Shown: positions 50,557-55,903 of the stretch, piece by piece | How the letters are laid out: each line of letters starts with the position of its first letter | Numbering within the stretch: the first letter of the stretch is position 1 | NCBI GenBank assembly: GCA_041675005.1 | Contig: JBAYUQ010000020.1 | Span: 1-55,903, forward strand | DNA from: PGYR01 sp041675005 | GTDB taxonomy: Bacteria; Bacteroidota; Ignavibacteria; Kapaibacteriales; UBA2268 | Length of the DNA stretch: 55,903 nucleotides | Direction: 5' to 3' | Program-made: the position numbers and the translations under genes | Notes under the pieces: model-generated | What the model saw: only the letters and a program-made list of their open reading frames with translations | Databases searched by the model: none | What the model was told of the DNA's origin: nothing

Positions 50557-53500
50557 CTATTCCTTCACGATACGTTCAATAGCTTTGTACTTCTTACTTC
50601 CTTCAGAGTGTTCTACATTAATGATATATGCACCTGAAGGAAGGTTTGTAAGGTCAAAATCGAACATCTGACCTGTTGTTCCATTCTGTGATGTAACCTT
50701 TCTACCTGTTGCATCATAAACAGAAACTACTAATGACCTATTTTCTATCTTATATCCATCTAACATTTCTGGTAGGAACGCTTGTACACGTAAGTTACCT
50801 GATGTAGGATTTGGATATACTGTCAAATCAAAGTCATTTGAATTGTTCGCTTGGTATTGAATACCACCGTTATTAAAATCTATAATGTACTTCACAGGGT
50901 CTTCTTGTATAGCTGATTTGTATGATATAGTATCATTTGGATCTAATCCTCCAAAATAGCTACGTTCGTTAAAGTGGGCTGTTGTATCGTTGTTTATATA
51001 AATTAACCTGAACTCAGTATTAAGTGAATCCATAATGGAGTATATCAGCTTTGTACTGTTATTTGGAAATGAAGTTATTAATGGCATTGTTAACTCTACT
51101 TGTGTTGAATCTAACGCTCTTTCCAATAGTACTTTAACATCTGAGTTCTTATATCCAAACATTGATATTTCCATTTCCATATCTCCGTCATTATCATAGT
51201 CTTTAAGTATTATTCCTTGAGTGAAAAGTGTATCTTTATCATTGTTAGGTGTAAATATTATCCTACACGGATCAAATACATCTGGGCTTTCAAATCGTAC
51301 ATTTAGACTCGACACTTTACCAAAATCACCTTCTAGCTTGGGTAAATCAAAATAGACATTGTTACTGTCTCCACTAAAACCAAAGAAACCGTGGTTTACT
51401 ACTTCATCAGCATAAGTTTTGTAGAATAGGTTTGCTGATGTTTTGATAATTGGATTTTCTAATGAATCTACATCTCCTGTCTCAAAAACTCTTCTATTCT
51501 TCCACATATCACCATGCAGACTAAAGTTTGGTTCTGGTGTTTTAGCTAATTGTACGTTCTTACCTTCTGATGCTCTTCTTGAAGAATTACGTTTGTAATT
51601 CACATCCCATACTCCACTGCTATTGGATGAGAAGTTAACTGAACCATTATTACTTGGTACTTGGTATATCTGTGTATCATCTATCGTATAATCAAGATTA
51701 TAATCACCACCTGCTAATACATAGTTTGTATCTATTAACAACCCATCTTGTTGTGCCGAGTTAATACTCTTAATGATAGATGTATTGTCAGGTACAGAAA
51801 AGAACATTTTTCTATATCTTGATGATTTCCATTTTATATTAGTATTATTTATATCTCTGTGATATAAAGTAATTCCTTTAATTATCGTAGGGGAAATCAA
51901 CATCGATTCGTAGTTTTGATCTATCCAATTTATATTATCTATTCTGTTAAAAGTACAATATGGAGGACTTGATAAGCTATAAGGAACAAGGTTTCTATAA
52001 ATAATAGGTTTTGTTTCTTGGTTAACTTCATCAACTTGAATCATATTTTGGAATGGTGAGAAAATAAAACTAAAATACCCTTCATATGTGTTAGGTACAT
52101 GTGCCTTTAAAGTACCTAACAAGTTATCAAATGATACTCTTGTATAATAAATACCTTTAGAACTATCTGGACAAGCCATATACCATACTAATCCTGCGTT
52201 ATCCTCTCCAACATCTATATGGCTATATGTATTAAAGGAAGGATATAGCATTGTTCCCAAACAATATGGATTGAAATGGAAATTCCTTATTGTATCTAGT
52301 CTAATCGGAGTAATGCCTTCTGGCTCTTGAAACCCTATTACAATTCCTTTATCAATATCTGACCAAGCTAAATAGTTCCCATTAGCTGATGCATTTATAG
52401 TTGGTGTACCTTGTTTCTCTATATCTGTGGTACTTAACTTATATATTTCTACATTTGATTTTATAGTATTATCTGAAATATTTATCACAGCTTCTACTAC
52501 ACGAGCTGGTTTAGCAAAACCAGATACTGAATCTTTACATGTATAAACAATATATGCAAATGGATTACCAAGACTATCGTTTCTAACAACTAATGCAGGG
52601 TGATTACAATCAACATAGTTAGTATCATCAACATCTTCATTTTCAAGAAAATGTCTTGACAAATTCTTTCTACTATACGAATTCCATTTTATATTCTCAT
52701 CACTAGAATTCTTCTGAATTGGAAGACTTTGGATATAATGAACTTCTTTGTAAATTGTAGTGTCATTTGGTCTTATAGAATTTTTATAAAACGCTAGATG
52801 ATATGTTATCATATTACTATCTAGTGGGTCAGGATAACCAATCAAATTGGTTTGATTGTAATTATCTAAAAATCCTTCTACTATATCTGGCTTCAACACT
52901 TCTACTTTCAGTATTTTGCCTTCACCTGGTAATAATTTGACAGATAATGATCTATCTTGTCCAATGACAGTATCTTTTACCATATCATAGTATTTTTCTC
53001 CTCTGTGCCACATCGTATCTAATGATACTTTACCCGAACCCAATTCTGTAATTCTTAATAGATTATAATCTCCATTTGAACTGCTATAGTTAAAAGGAAT
53101 ATTTAATTCCCTAGCACCTAATCGTTTCCACCAATAGCTTTGATATAGACTAGTATCAGTTCCTATAGTGCAGCTGTCTTTAAATTCAGCAGAACTGAGA
53201 AATTTCATATAATCTTCGCTACCTTCTTGATAATGAATTCTTGGATCAGATCGTCTATTTAAAATTCCTAAATAAAATACACTATCCAATGGTATATCTT
53301 TATCTTTCATCAAAGTTATATCAAAAAAAGTACTATCATTTTCATCAATAAGATTGTTTTCAAATATGTATCTTTTAAATAACCTTCTCATATATAAACT
53401 AGAAGTATCTAATTTAACAAATTGATTTATTAATGTATCTTCTTCGTAGTTTTCATCTTGGAGATAACTTGTTCTTATACCTTTATTATATGCACTAACT

Positions 53501-55809
53501 AATCTCAATCTCATAAACTCATCTTCATTTACTTTCATTATATTATGAATATCAGCCATCTTTTTTCTCATTGACCTGTAACCCATATAAATTCTATCTT
53601 CTGAAACACCCATATAACCAGAAAGTGCTTCAAAATCTATATACTGATCTAGATTAGTGTTTTCTCCATGCTGTAAGAAATCACCACCTATTTCTAAACA
53701 ATCAAGTAACCCTTCACCTGTCAACCCACTACAAAGTGTATTGTAATTTATTCCTCCTGTCGCAATTCCACATCTCAAATGTTTGGAATTTGCAAAATCT
53801 TCTTTAGTTCCATGTGATTCAGACGCTTCAGGCATAATATTATAAGAATCCATTCTATCATATATTAATCCTTTAGCACCAAAAATCAAGTTTGACCAAA
53901 GCATTAAGGAAATCTCTTCTCCAGTTAATGGTCTATTCCCTTCTTTTATTGCTATCCACTTACTAGAATCTTCATAACTTAGAATCCAATTTGCATCCAC
54001 GAAAAGTTGTGCATACCATGGTTTGTCGGAGAACATATAATCGTACTTCTCATAAAAAATATCATTTATTGATCTTTCAAATACAAATAATGGGCCATAC
54101 GAATGCCCCACAAAATCTTGAAAATCAACAAAACTCATTCTTCGCATTGAATCCAAAAAATCATATTCGTTGTCTTTTAAATAATCATTAAAAGATTTAG
54201 TAGCTAATTCATAATGTGAATATAATGTATCAAAATAATGATTTCCAGACACAGTTCCCCAATTTTCACGGGGACCTTTGTAACCACTATCCATATCATA
54301 TCCAAAAGTGGTGTCCAATTGAGAACGCCATGTTGTATTTTCCCACCAAGCTCCAGCCTTATAAGGTCTAGAATAAGGGGCTGATAGCTTCCCCTTATAA
54401 GTTCGCATAGTTACCCCAGGTACCCATTTTTCTCTTCCACCTACATAATAGTCCCATTGGTTTGAATGTATTGGGGGCATAGAAGCAATAGTGTTTTTAT
54501 TAAATAATTTGCTCATGTATCTTTGGATTGACCACCTAGCTACTATCTCAGCATCATCACCAGCATCTGTATAAACTCGATGAAAATCAAAATTTACAAT
54601 CGTATCAAAATGATTAAACAATAGCTGTGTACCTTCTTGCATCCTATCATCCCACATTCCTTCAAAAACTTCTTTTGCAGAAGGATTTTCGAATCGAATA
54701 TAGTTGATAGCCACGTCCGTGTTGCCATGATACTTTACCTGAACGTCTATGTCATACGCCTTATCTAAAACGGGATTGCTACGTGGTTTGTTTAATTGGT
54801 GATTATATTTTTCTTCATCATTTGGACTTTCTGTAATGCTAAATTTTTCCCTTTGTGACATTGGGAAAAAGAAACTAATTGTAATGTCTTTGCCTAGTGT
54901 ATCATTTGCATTGGGGAGCATCTCATCTGTTATTGTAATAAATTCGTCTCTTAATGTATCATAGAATTCGTTTGCATAAGTATATCCTCTAAAGTCAGAT
55001 GAATCTAACGTTATTATGGAATCTAATATCGGTCGGCTCGCTATTACTGCGTTACGTGAGTAAGTAACTTCAAGTGGGTCTTCAAAAGTTTTATATTTAT
55101 ATGGTATCCTTATAGTCAATACTGTATCACCAGTTTTTGTAGCGGTACTTGTGGAATCCAATCTCCTTAGATTAATGGTCAAATAAAACTCATAACCTTT
55201 GTTTATATAATCAGCAAATGGTTTTGAGGGTTCTTCTTGTTCTTTATAGCCATAAGGTATAAATTCCTGCAGCTCCCAAGCATTTTTGAGTACAACACTA
55301 TCAGAAGGATAAGTAACCAAATCGCTTTGTTTGAGTACTAATCTATTATAATTTGGATCCATTATGTTAGAAGTAATAGTACCATTTACATCTTGGAATC
55401 CAAAAATAGCATTATCCCTAACTTCATAGCTACCAGGATTATTAAGTTTCAGAGTAGGTTCTAAAACTATAGCATTTGCATCAAGGGGATTAAATACCGT
55501 TAATCCGATCATTGCTTTTGATTTATAATCAGTTACAGGATTATTAATAAAATGTTTCCTTATAGATCCAATATCATTTGTCTCTTGCCCCATGTTCATA
55601 TACATTGCTTCGTTTATCCTTTCGTTTGAGCCCCATTGCCAACCAATTATCATTTGAGTTGGGAAGTATTCTTCTTTTAAACTGTCGGTAATCATAGTAT
55701 GAGTTATGGGACTTCTAAAATCAAACATTAGTGGTTGTTTGGGATCTATGTAATCTTGTCCTGCCAACAACATAGGAAGTAATAGCAAAGTAAATATTAT
55801 CTGTTTCAT
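50557..55809 (-). CDS. 1750-residue T9SS surface protein with glycoside-hydrolase-like TIM-barrel segment
   Basis: A very large exported protein with signal peptide (IIFTLLLLPMLLAGQ) and a C-terminal T9SS type A domain (LTVYPNPTSGNLRV, LPSGAYIINVEH). Between them are beta-rich segments and, at about residues 575-660, WYAQLFVDANWILSYED, RPLTGEEISLMLWSNLIFGAKGLIYDRMDSY. That resembles the end of TIM barrels of GH42-like and related hydrolases, where 'RxPTPEE...LALAxGAKGI' is common. I could not place catalytic acids, so an enzyme role is uncertain. The later half has many strands and no internal repeats I could identify. It starts 3 nt after another T9SS protein's stop. Confidence 0.75.
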   Translation of the reverse strand: MKQIIFTLLLLPMLLAGQDYIDPKQPLMFDFRSPITHTMITDSLKEEYFPTQMIIGWQWGSNERINEAMYMNMGQETNDIGSIRKHFINNPVTDYKSKAMIGLTVFNPLDANAIVLEPTLKLNNPGSYEVRDNAIFGFQDVNGTITSNIMDPNYNRLVLKQSDLVTYPSDSVVLKNAWELQEFIPYGYKEQEEPSKPFADYINKGYEFYLTINLRRLDSTSTATKTGDTVLTIRIPYKYKTFEDPLEVTYSRNAVIASRPILDSIITLDSSDFRGYTYANEFYDTLRDEFITITDEMLPNANDTLGKDITISFFFPMSQREKFSITESPNDEEKYNHQLNKPRSNPVLDKAYDIDVQVKYHGNTDVAINYIRFENPSAKEVFEGMWDDRMQEGTQLLFNHFDTIVNFDFHRVYTDAGDDAEIVARWSIQRYMSKLFNKNTIASMPPIHSNQWDYYVGGREKWVPGVTMRTYKGKLSAPYSRPYKAGAWWENTTWRSQLDTTFGYDMDSGYKGPRENWGTVSGNHYFDTLYSHYELATKSFNDYLKDNEYDFLDSMRRMSFVDFQDFVGHSYGPLFVFERSINDIFYEKYDYMFSDKPWYAQLFVDANWILSYEDSSKWIAIKEGNRPLTGEEISLMLWSNLIFGAKGLIYDRMDSYNIMPEASESHGTKEDFANSKHLRCGIATGGINYNTLCSGLTGEGLLDCLEIGGDFLQHGENTNLDQYIDFEALSGYMGVSEDRIYMGYRSMRKKMADIHNIMKVNEDEFMRLRLVSAYNKGIRTSYLQDENYEEDTLINQFVKLDTSSLYMRRLFKRYIFENNLIDENDSTFFDITLMKDKDIPLDSVFYLGILNRRSDPRIHYQEGSEDYMKFLSSAEFKDSCTIGTDTSLYQSYWWKRLGARELNIPFNYSSSNGDYNLLRITELGSGKVSLDTMWHRGEKYYDMVKDTVIGQDRSLSVKLLPGEGKILKVEVLKPDIVEGFLDNYNQTNLIGYPDPLDSNMITYHLAFYKNSIRPNDTTIYKEVHYIQSLPIQKNSSDENIKWNSYSRKNLSRHFLENEDVDDTNYVDCNHPALVVRNDSLGNPFAYIVYTCKDSVSGFAKPARVVEAVINISDNTIKSNVEIYKLSTTDIEKQGTPTINASANGNYLAWSDIDKGIVIGFQEPEGITPIRLDTIRNFHFNPYCLGTMLYPSFNTYSHIDVGEDNAGLVWYMACPDSSKGIYYTRVSFDNLLGTLKAHVPNTYEGYFSFIFSPFQNMIQVDEVNQETKPIIYRNLVPYSLSSPPYCTFNRIDNINWIDQNYESMLISPTIIKGITLYHRDINNTNIKWKSSRYRKMFFSVPDNTSIIKSINSAQQDGLLIDTNYVLAGGDYNLDYTIDDTQIYQVPSNNGSVNFSSNSSGVWDVNYKRNSSRRASEGKNVQLAKTPEPNFSLHGDMWKNRRVFETGDVDSLENPIIKTSANLFYKTYADEVVNHGFFGFSGDSNNVYFDLPKLEGDFGKVSSLNVRFESPDVFDPCRIIFTPNNDKDTLFTQGIILKDYDNDGDMEMEISMFGYKNSDVKVLLERALDSTQVELTMPLITSFPNNSTKLIYSIMDSLNTEFRLIYINNDTTAHFNERSYFGGLDPNDTISYKSAIQEDPVKYIIDFNNGGIQYQANNSNDFDLTVYPNPTSGNLRVQAFLPEMLDGYKIENRSLVVSVYDATGRKVTSQNGTTGQMFDFDLTNLPSGAYIINVEHSEGSKKYKAIERIVKE

Positions 55810-55812
55810 AAC

Positions 55813-55903
55813 TTACTCCATGATTAAATTAAAATTATAAACCTCATGAACGCTTTCAATCTTTAGTAAGTATATTCCTTTCGAGATACTAGGTAATTGA
55901 ATA
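55813..55903 (-). CDS. C-terminal end of another T9SS-sorted protein (partial)
   Basis: The minus-strand frame entering from the right edge reads IQLPSISKGIYLLKIESVHE and ends with NLIME and TAA (55815-55813). LP-x-x-x-x-G-I-Y-L-L-K-I is the standard closing part of a T9SS type A domain. Its stop is 3 nt before the ATG of the 1750-residue gene, so the two are probably one operon. The function lies outside the window. Confidence 0.78.
   Translation of the reverse strand, partial: IQLPSISKGIYLLKIESVHEVYNFNLIME

Noticed and set aside
53991..54191. Frame opposite the 1750-residue gene
   Set aside because: Entirely antisense to an intact long gene and not protein-like.
1..55903. CRISPR arrays, tRNA/rRNA genes, phage or insertion sequences
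   Set aside because: No spaced direct repeats, no tRNA cloverleaf in any gap that I examined, and no integrase or transposase frame.

Overview
The window looks like chromosome from an AT-rich, Gram-negative member of the Bacteroidota/Chlorobi (FCB) group, with an Ignavibacteria/Kapabacteria-like flavour. Phylum-level support comes from several traits: at least seven secreted proteins end in type IX secretion (T9SS) sorting domains (PNPTSG-type motif followed by a G-x-Y-x-x-x strand); LpxC and FabZ are fused; a bacterial tricorn protease is present; several promoters fit the Bacteroidota pattern TTTG/TTG-N(~20)-TAnnTTTG; and a tiny COX24/AURKAIP1-like basic protein follows HU. The finer placement is an inference and no species is claimed. 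No rRNA, tRNA, CRISPR array, phage or insertion sequence was seen.

Layout. 1-5150: tail of a T9SS cargo gene, beta-carbonic anhydrase, tricorn protease, and two intergenic fields of short palindromic repeats. 5159-7331: a gingipain-like (C25-fold) exported protein and a small exported protein. 7430-10156: tight apaG-mlaE-trmB-mscS operon. 10199-12672: a gene remnant, the Kup potassium transporter, and a decayed alpha/beta-hydrolase. 12676-18639: outer-membrane biogenesis operon read leftwards (uppS-bamA-skp-two further OmpH paralogues-lpxD). 18734-19251: HU and a 30-residue basic protein. 19302-24100: hypothetical genes, a PLP decarboxylase with an acetyltransferase, and a second C25-like protein carrying a T9SS tail. 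24457-26289: glmS. 26392-31694: regulators and accessory genes (GNAT/TetR pair, SRPBCC/outer-membrane pair facing an AraC regulator, subtilase). 31786-38729: RDD gene diverging from a SpoIIM/membrane/DUF4129/DUF4350/MoxR/DUF58 operon. 38764-46439: leftward run lpxC-fabZ, lpxA, sugar-phosphate transferase, barrel protein, ssb, HAD phosphatase, cmk, ispH. 46666-55903: tandem C-type-lectin-like T9SS proteins, a small unknown gene, and a 1750-residue T9SS protein preceded by the tail of another.

How it fits together. Much of the window builds or decorates the cell envelope: lipid A (LpxA, LpxC, LpxD), UDP-GlcNAc supply (GlmS), carrier lipid (IspH, UppS), barrel assembly (BamA, Skp-like chaperones), lipid transport (MlaE), and surface polysaccharide priming (WbaP-like). 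The T9SS cargo proteins would be displayed on that surface, but no T9SS machinery gene is present here.

The observations most worth a second look are: two C25-fold proteins that appear to have lost the catalytic His/Cys; a recent partial duplication of an OmpH/Skp gene; lectin paralogues with conserved stalks and divergent heads; palindromic repeat fields; a start codon in the loop of a 15-bp hairpin; and an AraC promoter with 21-bp-spaced direct repeats. I did not find a clear new defence or mobile system.
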